A stretch of DNA of 64,000 nt from Echinococcus granulosus (taxonomy: Eukaryota; Platyhelminthes; Cestoda; Cyclophyllidea; Taeniidae), in contig NW_020170464.1 in assembly GCF_000524195.1 (NCBI RefSeq), positions 120,431 to 184,430 on the forward strand. The letters are read 5' to 3'. Made by a program: the position numbers and the translations under genes. This document shows positions 1 to 10,680 of this stretch, one piece after another (the first letter of the stretch is position 1; every line of letters starts with the position of its first letter). The notes beneath the pieces were generated by a model. It had not been told where the DNA came from. It worked only from the letters and a program-made list of their open reading frames with translations, and did no database searches.

Positions 1-1355
1 CAGTTCGATCTCCATCTCTGTGCGTCCCATGCTTCTGCTAAGCGACCGAGAAATGAATAGCAGACCTGTCCGCCCTTCTTTGCACCTCTGGATTTTTTGG
101 TAGAGTAGGTGGTGGGTATTGCTTGTTAGCTACGATTTCAATTTTTTAGTGAGAGTCAGCACCATTTCTCTCTCGCTTTGCTTACCCTATGCTTGCTACT
201 CTTTTGGAGAATTGCTGCTCGCCTTCATGACACAGCGCTCCATTATCGCCCTATTTTGGGCAAAAAGGATGCCGTTTATTAGCCGACCTCAAAAAAGGGT
301 CCACATTTTCACTTTTAATCGGTTGGTAATTGAGTAACAGCAGCAATTAGTGTCAGAGGCAATCAAGATGGAAATCAATTAGTGAGAGACAGGAGAGGTG
401 AGCAAAACCCTTAAAGCGGGATGATTAAGGAGACAGGTTTACGTGTTTGTGTGTGCGTGACTCTTTGTGTCTCCAGTCAAATTAGGCTTGATTAATTGAA
501 GTGCTCGTCACAAAGCTACGCGAGGGAATTAGATTAGGCATCAACTAGAGCTGGATCCACCCGTCCTCCCTTCTGTCTCCTCAGTCGAAAAAAATGTGAG
601 GGATCTGCAAGTTCTCATGAAAAGTTGCGCAACTGGTGGCGGCAAGAGTGGCCACTACATTTGGTCCTTCTTTTGGGCAAATTTGATAGACGTCTATGGG
701 AACGAATGGTAGCAAATCAGTTTGATGGGAAATAGCACGAATAAGGTGGACTTAGCAAAGACAAGCAAAAGTGTTTAGTAAGGACTGGAACAGGCTAGCT
801 CGACCCCTATTGGGCGATCCTGCAATGGCGGAGTTAGCTTCAATTCAGCATTGCCTAAAAAGTGGAACGGAGCTTTCGTTGAATATTTCCTATAAGTCTG
901 CAGAGAATAGAAATCGGTGCGGAGTGTTTACCATTTGGCTGGAACAGCACCTGTTGCAGCAAAGGCAGAAGCATGGTCCCGTAAGTCTAAATTTTAGAAA
1001 GCCGGGAAGATAGACCAAAATAAAAATAAGTAGTATGTCGTCAGATGTCAAAAGATGATTGGGCGATGTCATAACCACAGATCTTCTGGTTGATGACACT
1101 CCTTTATCTCTGTGACAATATTAAACGCACATCCGATTGAAGGCCAAGCATTTTACACTTAGTGCAAATAAGTAGTCTCACTTGTGGCAGGTGAACCGAC
1201 GAGGGATTTGGGTAGCCCCGGGAGAAAGGAACCTTTTAGCCACGTAGACTTCTCCGGATGACGATCTTTTGATAAAATAAAAGAATGACATTCATAGTTT
1301 GACGATTCGACTGGTCAACAGTACATCAAGTGTAAATGACAAGACCGCAACCTAC
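1..1355. other. No assignable gene (left edge)
   Basis: I see no recognisable protein here. A plus-strand open stretch around 590-736 follows a good 3' splice-site-like sequence at 580-592. A second open stretch runs to a GTAAGT at about 981. Neither resembles a known family, and both are short enough to arise by chance in DNA of this composition. Confidence 0.4.
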
Positions 1356-1415
1356 GAAGAACTGCTCGAACTGCTCGAAGAGCTGGAGGACCGACTCCTC
1401 TTCTTCGATTTCTTA
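1356..1415 (-). CDS. Candidate 60-nt exon: basic plus poly-serine segment (partial gene)
   Basis: On the minus strand an AG acceptor (preceded by CGACCCC) is followed by 60 bases open in one phase, then a GTAGGT donor. The reading is KKSKKRSR followed by eleven serines. The serine codons mix AGC/AGT with TCC/TCT/TCG, which is easier to explain by selection on the protein than by simple DNA repetition. The exon enters and leaves in phase 2, so it could be skipped without a frameshift. It would suit a nuclear SR-like or linker region. The opposite strand reads as a Glu/Leu-rich stretch in the same bases, so the strand choice rests on the splice sites and on other minus-strand exons nearby. Gene identity unknown. 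Confidence 0.33.
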
Positions 1416-1911
1416 CTGGGGTCGATTACTTAAAAATAAGCAAAAAACTATTGAACGAATGGATTCTTCTTTGGATGACAAGTGGAGCTGATCAGTACTG
1501 TGAGCTTTGAAGCTGTCAACAAATGCCAAGAATGATAAGTTTGAAAGAAATAAGCTGTATTTCAAATTACTAGGAGTACCGGTTTCCCCTGACCAGATAA
1601 GCGTTAAAAATAATTCTTCGTGAAATAAGTGCATCTGCAGAAGAGCTGTCACTAATAGCTCCATGTTTTAACTGCAAAGCTAAATATTCCCAAGAGGTCC
1701 CCGTGGTAATACCAAAATTCCTCGTTCACTATGCCACAGCTCTCACTAGCAAAATATACTACCTTAAATTCAAAGACATTTCGCACAAAAGTGAAGTCTG
1801 CCATACCGGCCAAAAATCTGAATAAATTCTGAGATTAAAGGTCATCTACTTCGTTTGAATAGACAATTATTGAAGGAAAATTCCGAAAGTTGAAAAAGAG
1901 TTTCAGCTTAC

Positions 1912-2135
1912 GGACATAGAAGTCGTCTCCATCGCTCAGGTCTTCTGGTCCGAGAACTTTCAGATACTTGTGATCACTTGTCTCAATGATTAGGTCGCCT
2001 GAGTGAAAAAAAAATGACAAAGGGGCATTGAAAATTACTGAACATTTCTAAAAAAAGGTAATCAGGTACAAATGCACTCGCCATACCGTCTTGGATCTCG
2101 CTCCTGGACTTGATTGGAGAGACGCGATAGGTGCA
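1912..2135 (-). CDS. Two joined exon candidates of an unidentified minus-strand gene
   Basis: Exon 2135-2087 (49 nt) follows an acceptor with the context TTATTACAG. It reads CTYRVSPIKSRSEIQD and ends in phase 1 at GTATGG. Exon 1998-1912 (87 nt) follows a T-rich acceptor (TTTTTCACTCAG), enters in phase 1 and reads GDLIIETSDHKYLKVL then GPEDLSDGDDFYV. It ends in phase 1 at GTAAGC. The phases agree across the 88-base intron and the composition is protein-like, but I recognise no domain. The end of the second exon weakly recalls the DGDDFYV turn of cyclic-nucleotide-binding folds; I give that little weight because no flanking strand motifs are visible. Neighbouring candidate exons on the same strand suggest one long gene. 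Confidence 0.42.
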
Positions 2136-4160
2136 CTGTAATAATTTAAAGTTTACTTCCCAATTTTTTAAATTCAAAATTATTTGGAATCCTGAGTCGT
2201 AACAGCTTATTTCTCATTAATGCTAACGAAAGCGGAAATTCGACAAGGCCAATTAACTTCAACCTTTAAGGATATAGATACACGAAGTACAGAAGTGATT
2301 CGTTCCCTCCTATTTGAAACTCAAGAGTATCCTCTTATTTTCACATCATTATACCATGACGTGACAAACCATGTGCATGAAATTCGTAGGATAAACAAGG
2401 TAATATGATTATCAAACCAGTTTTTCTTCTTTGCATAAGGACATTACGGAATTAGGACTTACGCTAGACTTGATTGGTGACTTTAGCCTGCGGCGATGAC
2501 TAGCCGATGGCTAAAATTTTTAAGTGATTAAGCGTTCAACCCATTTACTCAAGGTCACCGAATAACAAATAAGTAGCGGGGCGCATCCTACCGATCGTCT
2601 TTTGGATGGCGAGGCAGTTCTTAGCGGAGAGACCTTAAAAAAAGAGATGCAAGGTTAAGTAGTTTAATTTAGCATGGGGAATTTCATCGAGATGCTCTAA
2701 TTATGCGACAAAATTTTCACAAAAAAATAAATATTTGCAAACATTTTACTTGATATTGCATCACATTTGGGTTGCGTAAAGAGAGACGCTATTTGGTTTG
2801 TATAAGATAAATGGTACTTAATCTCCTAGAATGAGATTAATTTAGTACTATCTATACACTAAATTTATTTTGCGTTCGTGATCTCATTGATAATGGATAT
2901 TTTTCCTAAAAATTTTCAACTCATTAAAGTATACAATGCAATATTTTGTAACTCTAAAATTAATTAATTCAGCGGATAGTTTACAATGGGGTTAAACCGC
3001 ACAAACTCACTGAAAAGAAAACAATAAAATCAGACAAATTACGACAACAAGTAACTGCGTTAAGTGCTGGACAAAATGTTTGAAATAAAAGGACTAGACG
3101 CCACTAATAACCTTAACAAAAAAAGGCCGGGAAGTATTCTAAAATGTTAATGTGGGTTAACCGCACGAAGATATTGACACACCAATGCGACTTACAACCG
3201 TGATTGCTGGGAAGCAGCGCTTTAATAAACAAAACGAACGGATAAATCTGCACTTGAATACCGCTTTAGTTCTGGATTTTTTGTATCAAGATGGTGTAAA
3301 TGTAGAATGGTGGCCAGATTTTCGATGCTCGCTTAGTGATTTTGCATTGTTTGCGGTTATTTCTTTGTATGGTTACAAACGGAGATTGGCCTTGTTATGC
3401 CACGCTCGTAGGTGTCTTTAGGTTTAAATGGCGAAAATCCCTTGTCGACTATTCATTTTCTTGTTACTTGTTGTGATTGTTCAAATTGTTAGCAATTAGC
3501 ACCAAGATTATTCAAATCAAAATTAGCGAAAACAAAAGAGCTAAGGCGGTGTTTTGTTTGAATGAGTATTGGCTTGAAATTCTTTAATAAATAAGTGGTG
3601 GAGCAGAGCCAGTTTGTAAGTGGATTTTCCTTATCAGGTTGCAGTAATCACGATAGTATAACTTACAAATTGCGAAGCTGGGTGACAACACTTCAAAGGA
3701 ATAATCAAAACATCATTAGATGGCAATTAATGCATAGCAGTAGTCAGCACTAGAGATCCAGACCTATGCGCGATGACGTTATCTGATCAACTACTAGTGC
3801 CAAATTGTTTTAAACACATAGAGGGAACTTTACGCAACTCCTTATGCCATTTGTCGAGCAAATTGCCCTGATTTTGACAGCGAAGTCATGCGTACACACA
3901 AATACTAATTAAGAAGTAATTTCCCGACAAAGTGACATTGGGGAATTATTACTAAAATCCGTGTATGTGGCGCAATAAGTGAATTAGTGATATCTCTTTC
4001 TCTGCCGGTTTTTTTTTCTTCATCTCTATATGAGTACCTCTGTGTGTGCGTATATGCCGAACATATCAAATTTAATTAATAAAGTTAGGAAATCATTTCC
4101 GTAACAAGAGGCTAAAATTTCGAAACTCAAGGCTACAAAGTTACAAACCGGGTGACTTAC
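2136..4160. other. Probable intron or noncoding DNA
   Basis: About 2 kb of AT-rich sequence between minus-strand exon candidates. A possible 25-nt micro-exon (2482-2458, minus, donor GTAAGT) is too weak to list as coding. I see no RNA gene or repeat. Confidence 0.4.
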
Positions 4161-4319
4161 GAAGCAGATTGGTGAGGGAACCTTAATCAAACGAGTGGGT
4201 GAAGCCTAAAAGGTTATATCAGATTGGATAGTCAAAAAGAACCAACTATCTGTCCTCGTGTCAATTCAAGGTCTTAAACATACCTGTCTTGTTGTGGGAG
4301 AGTGCCGATGTGGAGATGT
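4161..4319 (-). CDS. Candidate symmetric micro-exon pair (36 and 45 nt)
   Basis: Exon 4319-4284 (36 nt) lies after a long pyrimidine tract ending in CCCCTAAAG and before GTATGT. Exon 4205-4161 (45 nt) lies after ACCTTTTAG and before GTAAGT. Both are open in phase 0, reading TSPHRHSPTTRQ and ASPTRLIKVPSPICF, and both are multiples of three. They look like alternatively used Ser/Pro linker exons. The exon candidate upstream (4849-4763) ends in phase 2, so another exon must lie between, or these are not part of the same transcript. Confidence 0.28.
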
Positions 4320-4762
4320 CTTTAGGGGTGAAAAGGAAAAAAAGACGATTTTTATTTAAGCATTTCCCGAAACACATAACATTCCCGTTCTAACATGAAA
4401 TCTGACTTTGCTTTGCTCGAATTAGTCGTGGGGAAAAAATCATTCAAACTTTCTCTACCACGGGAAGTGGAGAAATAGAATCTGAAGAAGGCATTTGGTT
4501 ACAAAATTTAAGTTCTTCAGAGGTGAGTCGATTGGTCAAAAAACAACGAAAAATGACTTCCACACGGGCCCTCTTCCTTCAACCCATCAGGAAATACATT
4601 TAAGCAAAAGTACGCACTTGAGGGGAATGAGAACAGCAATGGTGAGCTCCATGACCATACTTTCTTTGCAGTATCTTCATGAAGGCCCTAAAATCAAAAG
4701 CAGGTGATAAGATGACACGCCTTCGAGCAGAGTCGATGAAAATTGACATAGTATCGTCTCAC

Positions 4763-4849
4763 CCGTTTGCCCAGATCTCGCCTTCACCCAAGTAGGCATA
4801 GGGTTTGCCCTCAGACTCATCTGAGTAGCCCTCGGAAACGTATTGATGC
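4763..4849 (-). CDS. Candidate 87-nt exon of an unidentified minus-strand gene
   Basis: The minus-strand sequence between an AG acceptor (context AAAAAGCCAG) and a GTGAGA donor is open in phase 2/2. It reads HQYVSEGYSDESEGKPYA and then YLGEGEIWANG, an acidic, tyrosine-containing stretch typical of real coding sequence. The exon is GC-richer than its surroundings. A second phase is also open but gives a less protein-like product. I do not recognise the family. A 27-nt phase-compatible micro-exon may follow at about 4.65 kb after an acceptor reading GATTTTAG. Confidence 0.42.
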
Positions 4850-6856
4850 CTGGCTTTTTGAACTTTCGTGGTTTTTTGGGATTTGCGCGATACGTGTTGC
4901 CTTGGGCATTAAAATTGGAAAAAAAGGAAATATATGCAAAAACCTGGCTTAATAAACCGTGTAATTACTTTAGTGCTCTGTAGGCAAATACTTCCATGTT
5001 TGTGCTTTTAATAGAGAAAAAAACTTTTGCAGTTAAGATGACACGTGGTTCTTGACAAAAAACAATTTTAGATAAATAGCTAAATACACTAATAGCTACT
5101 TGATAAGATCCCTCAAGTCGAATTAGCCCAAGGCCTGGAAGCCTCGGTACAGAGGGTTGAAGTGGCGATAACACACAAGGATTTTGAAAAACTTTTAGAA
5201 AATATTTTTGCATGAAATATGGAAAAATAACAGCATGACTGACAAAGTAAAACCATATTTCAGGCATTCAGTTGTTCGTGTAAATGTACAGACAGTGGTA
5301 ACTGTAAAATCTAGGAGCGTGGGTCACGTTTACATTGTCTTCGGATTGCTAAGAATATACCAAAAAAAATTGCAAAACTAGTAGAATGGGCTAGCAAATA
5401 GGTATGAAAGATGATAACGCTGTTGTACACAAGTATTGACATCGTCGCTATTTATTTTTTCCTAAAAACGAGTTTACGTAGTATGATTTTGTATTTGTGA
5501 GAAAAATTCTGAAAGTAGTTTGCCAAATACTTTTGTATTATGCACACAATACATATTTTGCTATTTTTCACATTTTCTAAAAAAGATGTGGAAAATTATC
5601 TCGCTTGACTTTGCCATGCATATTACACAGTGAAAGTGGATAAAAAGCTGTGGAATTAAAATTCAAAAGCACTTTCAAACACCCGAATTTGCAAGGGAAG
5701 CGTTGTTTTTCAGGGCCGTCTTTGAACGTTTTTATCCACCAATTGCGTAGAAATATATCTCTTTTGCTGTTAATGATACAAAAACATGACAAAATCAGAC
5801 AATGTGGTTAGGTGAAAGATCAACGGATGAATAAAGGTGGATTGAAAGGTCAGCATGAAGAGGTTGGAGCACCCGGACCTACCGATACTCAGGCTCCGTA
5901 CCGATGCAGCATGGGCACCTGCGTTGGCTGAACATGCTCTAGAGGTAGACTGAGTGATTTCCAAAATTGGGGTGCCACCCTGATAAATCACGGGCGTTGA
6001 TATACTTAATTTCGGGAGCCAACCAATCAAATTTCGTGGCTTGGAGCACCTAATGCCTAATTACACTCATGCAGGCACACACGCATGGGTGTGGAGCAAC
6101 CACCCTTGCAGGCACACGCACACGCCAGTGGAGAGGGGATCTGGGATGAATGTCAAGTGGTATGTTCTCTCTTAAACACATGGGCATGAACTATAATGTG
6201 AGTGAGATCACCTAACTGTGAGAATTATGGGAGGTTTGTCAACTCTCTGTGTTAGTAAACCTGACATACCAAGGACGAGGAAAAATAATGGTGTTCGTAG
6301 TGTGCATCTTCCAGACAAAATCTGTAACTCCTGGGTTGGTTTGGTTCAACAGGAGTATCATCGTTATGATAGTGATCAATGGCACCTACATTTTTCCTTC
6401 ATCTATCTCTCAAAATAGTCCAGTCGATGCGGAATATGATCTATTTACCATATCAGTACCTTAAATTCAGCCAAGTTTATCTCTTTATTTAACGTGACTC
6501 ACATTTTCAAGCAGCCTTGTTGATTAAAAATGGGTTGCATTCGGCGAGGGTGTCTTTTTGATACGTAGTTCTGGATTTTTAAATAAATTAATGGTAATTT
6601 GAATATCCGGCTCCAATCGAATTTATGGGAAAAAATTGTCCTAAATATGAAGAGACTTAAACAGTAATTTTGCCTTCATTTACAAACCTACTGGGGATCG
6701 CAATTTTTTGATTTACAAGCATAAATTGTGCGGTTGCCAAAAAGCTGCTGCTTTTGATGAGAGTCGGGTACAATCAAAAAGCTTCCTTGAAAGCGTTTTC
6801 TTCCTGTGAAAACCTCTTTGAAAGACTTTGTTACCGGAGATGTGAACCGGTGAACT
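4850..6856. other. No gene recognised; imperfect CA-rich repeat inside
   Basis: Mostly AT-rich, with no exon I can defend. At about 6,070-6,130 there are two imperfect copies of a unit beginning GCAGGCACAC, rich in CA dinucleotides. The open frame around 5,770-6,030 on the minus strand has no family resemblance. Confidence 0.4.
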
Positions 6857-7112
6857 TTATCACCTTCTATTTCCTTCCAACGAGATTTATAGTTGGCAAA
6901 TTCAACTTATGTAAGACATTTCATCTCCATGCGTAAATGAAATGTTCTAGCAACCCCTTTTTTATATTTCACTGACCAACTCTTTGGCCCTTTTCACAAA
7001 CGATGATGCGACCAACGAATACCAGGAAAGGGTGATGTCCATCACTTGGGGAACTATTGTGATGGGACTATGGGGTGTGAGAACGAGAACGAAGATGAAG
7101 GTCTACCAAATC
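6857..7112 (+). repeat. Dispersed repeat family B, copy 1
   Basis: Aligns by eye with 16,449-16,660. Shared blocks in order are TATCACCTT, AATTCAACTTAT, GACATTT, CCATGCGTAA/CCAGGCGTAA, TTTCACT...GACCAACTCT, GGGAACTATTG, GATGGG and TATGG.GTGTGA. The two copies are clearly diverged, so the insertion is old. I see no terminal repeat or open frame; the element class is unknown. Confidence 0.6.
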
Positions 7113-8180
7113 GTTGTTTCCATATTTCTTTAAAATATTAGAAGATTTTGCTTTAATATTATTTTATCAGTTGTCGATAATCCTGCGTCACAACCGACAC
7201 AATGAAGTACAATTCCTCAGTCAAAACATCTAGTGTTCCTGACTGCGCATATCATGTCAGTTTTTCTTGGCAAAAAATCCCCCCAGAGTCTTATTTTTTG
7301 TGTCTCACTGCTAGCATACCAAAATGGCTACCGTGAAACAGGCCTTTTCCCAGGCTGAATTTTGAGGGATTTCACGCGAAACCGAGCTCCGTGAGACTGC
7401 TGAATGGTAATTGACTACGTCGGCGCTGAGGCTTTTTTTTCGTTTTCTACTTCGCTGCAAAACTAGCAATTAAACTACTACTCAACAAGGAGAAAATACT
7501 TCATTCTGCAGTGGCATTGCGTTCATCTTACGATAACTTATTTACAGGTAAATACCAATTCCCATCTATCCCTAAGGGCAGGTAGCCGGAGAAATGCGAG
7601 TTTAATGGGATCACTTCTAATGGGCCCTTGAGGAAATCATTTTCAGTCTTTATGATAATGTTGTCACCCAAGCAATTGTGATATAAATGTGAAAATATGA
7701 ATACTTGTTAAAAATAAATATTTGTGATTCAAATCCTGCCTCCCAGTCTGTACGAAAGCTATTTACTTAAAATATGAATGGGGTAAACGAAGGACGTGCG
7801 TTTTCTGTTTATCTCGTGAATAAGCAATTTCTAGGGCTTTCTTGGAAGCAGAATCTGGAAACAATTTGAATAAAATTAGGAAAAACAAATTATAGTAAAT
7901 AAGTAGTCCTCGCTAAGCCCTATAGAAGGACAGATTTTTGCGTACTACTCTAGTCACTACTTGTTATGCCTTCCTAAAGAATGACCATTTCAGGTTAAAA
8001 TTTGGAGATTACACCGAAAATCGTATCTGATCATGTGAGGCAAGCAGTCATAACCGCGGAAATCTGCTTATGCTTTTAAGAGGCAATCTAATGCCAAGTA
8101 ACATTCAAGGGCACTTTGAAGAATGGCAAATGCCCTGGAAAAATAATGCCGACCAAACAGAGCATTTGAAATTCACTTAC
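7113..8180. other. No feature seen
   Basis: AT-rich noncoding-looking DNA without splice-bounded open segments, repeats or RNA genes that I can recognise. Confidence 0.4.
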
Positions 8181-8237
8181 CATTTCTGACGCATTGTGCC
8201 GCATTAGGCGGCCTACACCACTGAAGCACCCACGCGC
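8181..8237 (-). CDS. Weak candidate 57-nt exon
   Basis: Minus strand, after an acceptor reading TACATCAG and before a consensus GTAAGT donor. Phase 0 reads ARGCFSGVGRLMRHNASEM; phase 1 is also open, with two cysteines. It is a multiple of three like other exon candidates on this strand. The donor is good but the acceptor lacks a clear pyrimidine tract, so this is only a suggestion. Confidence 0.22.
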
Positions 8238-10670
8238 CTGATGTACTTGAGCGCGGAAAAATAGTGAGAAAATGTACAACAATTCGCCAATTAATGATCT
8301 TGCAAACCGATTTAAGTTACTGCTCAAGGAATGTGGAATTTTCAGAAGGCACGCACCATAATCTAATCCCGTCATCATTTCTTAACAGGGAAGGCGCTCA
8401 GGTACGTACGTGAAATTCATAAGTGTAAATTACCCTTTTTTTAAAGTACGTTTGAACTAAGCAACCAATGAGCGACCAGAATAACTTGCATAAATAACAG
8501 TTAGATTTGGCGCGGAGGGGCTCAGTAGCAAATCTTGAGTATCAAAACCAAGGCAAATGCATAAAGTTATAAAAAAGCACCCATGTAAAATTTGAGAAAA
8601 ATAATTAATCGGCGATTGAAGTAAGATAGATTTCAAGGGGTTTATGGCTGCGATACAACCTCTACGTTTTTATAGATGTTCAGGGGAATTGTATAACTTA
8701 TCGGAGTACTAATGGAGTTACCCATTATATTTAACGATAAAAATATGCTGATAAATCATTAGGATGGCTGGTCATAATAAACATATATTCAGAATTTTCT
8801 ATACGCAGGCAGATTGGTGGGCTTTGCCAACCGTCATCACATTCACATTATTTTGCCGTACAAGTAAATGTGGGGAATAAAAATTGAATGATTTCTCTTT
8901 GCACTTGACATTTTGACACCATAATATGAAACATCGGTACACACAACCGGCCTGTATGTAGAGTCAACACAGTAAGCTTCCCAAATATCCCATTTTTAAT
9001 GCCGGTTGTTTTGACCTCAGGTACGTGGCCAAAGAGTCGTGTCTACTGCCCATAAAATTGGTGGGCGTTAACAGTAACTTACATCCATGCTTGTACGCTG
9101 TTATCACATTCGAAAAGCCCTAGTTTAAGTAGACCAAAATTTTGCATTTTAAATATTGAAAAGAATTTTTTAGTTACCTGGTCCACTTTATTCTATTCAT
9201 AGTTTCACCGTAAATGGAACAGTTTTTCGTTGAGTTAATTAGGCAAACTTTTTGAGGGCCCCAAGCCTTTGTTAAGTATAACTAAAGCCAGTTTTGGGAC
9301 TTTGAGGCCTGAATCATTAAGCTTTCTTTTAAGGCTTTTAATATAATTTTGAATTTTGTTTAGATTGATTGACGCCCGTTCTGATGGTTTAGTTGGTAAT
9401 CGCGGTGCTTCTGTACCTCGTGGTTGTTAAGGTGATTTCTTGTTAACTGAGTGCGTCACTTCCCAGTGGTTGTTAGCATAGTATTTGGTCCGTATTTTCT
9501 GGATTTTTAGTCTTTTTATTGCCACAGCATACCCTCCTTGTGTTTAAAATCAAATAGGTATTCGGGTTTAGATGCTTTAGTCTGGATTAGTTTGCATTCC
9601 TTTATTTACTGTCAAATTCTTTTTGCACTTGTGTGCGGGAAATGACGGATTTTTTGCGTTTCGAACTTTGGTGAGTCCGATTATTCATTGCCTTATGATT
9701 GTTTTGGTCAAGTTTATAGATTTCAGTACTTTAGTATCAATTAATGCCTTTTAGTTAATTTTGCCCACATAAGCTACATCTGATTTTATCATTTAGTATA
9801 CTGTTGTTTCACAAATTACTGTCTCTTTTAACTGCTGATGTCCCATTGTTACGGCCCTGTACTCTAAGTTCGATCGGGCGCTGTTTTAGACTGTTTTGTT
9901 ATTGCCTGGTATACTAGCTGGTCTGCGTAAGCTCTGAAACTTGTTTGCTTGTACTTTATGGTACCTCTGTCTTCATCAGTGACAGTTAGAAACTCTATTT
10001 ATTACATTAGCTACCTCTTTTTAAAGTTTTTTGCTTTTATTTAGACTTTGTTTTCGAGTCTTTTTGTCACTTTTTAGCAGCCATTGGTGCCTTTAAATGG
10101 GTGGTTTTGGGATTATAGCATTGCCTTTGGTAACTTCTTGGATTTGCGCTGATGCGCATATTGCCTCCTTTTTTGTCGTATTCAGAAGAATCAAATGTTT
10201 GATAAAAATGTTTATTAATCCGTTGGTTTCGGTAATTGACAGAGGCGTATACTTCGTCATTACACTTTATTTGTTTTCATTGTATCACCCTTTGCGGTCA
10301 CAATCGTGCTTAATTGCTTTTTTCCCTTGTTTTCTTTGAATACTTAAGCTAGCTTGATTGGTGGACCAAATATTTGCCAATTTCCCTTGATATTATTTCG
10401 AACATTTTTATGAGCCGTTGGGTATGCATCAAGTAGATTTTATCATTTAATTGATTTCTCGCCTTGCATTTGTAATGTATTTGCCTAATTACACTTAATG
10501 CATTCAACAGTTACGCCAAGATTGTAAGTTTGCCATCATCGGTATCTTATCTACAATGCGAGCCTCATACAGCGTTAGATTTCCTTCCCAAAAGAGCAAA
10601 TCACGGCAAGTCTCCCATTTCAATTCACTTGCATCAATGTGCAACCAGACTTATACTTCCTCTTCTCGAC
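8238..10670. other. Intergenic; strongly T-rich segment in the right half
   Basis: From about 9,340 to 10,530 the plus strand is markedly T-rich and A-poor (about 40% T in the stretch I tallied), unlike the flanks. Open frames in it (for example 10,097-10,339) are T-driven hydrophobic strings without homology. No tRNA, rRNA or mobile-element domain was recognised. Confidence 0.5.
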
Positions 10671-10680
10671 CTGCAGATCA
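10655..10680 (+). promoter_or_regulatory. Probable 3' acceptor (trans-splice or 5'-UTR intron) before transporter ATG
   Basis: A pyrimidine-rich run (CTTCCTCTTCTCGACCTGCAG) ends at 10,676, only four bases before the initiator ATG at 10,681. Flatworm mRNAs often receive a spliced leader, and an acceptor this close to the ATG fits that. An ordinary upstream 5'-UTR exon is the alternative. Confidence 0.5.

Noticed and set aside
1281..1431. Plus-strand Glu/Leu-rich helix (YEELLELLEELEDRLL)
   Set aside because: No ATG and no convincing donor. The minus strand of the same bases has splice sites on both sides and a mixed-codon serine run.
7720..7760. tRNA-like B-box (GATTCAAATCC)
   Set aside because: No A-box, acceptor stem or anticodon arm at the right distance. 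No tRNA or rRNA gene could be supported anywhere.
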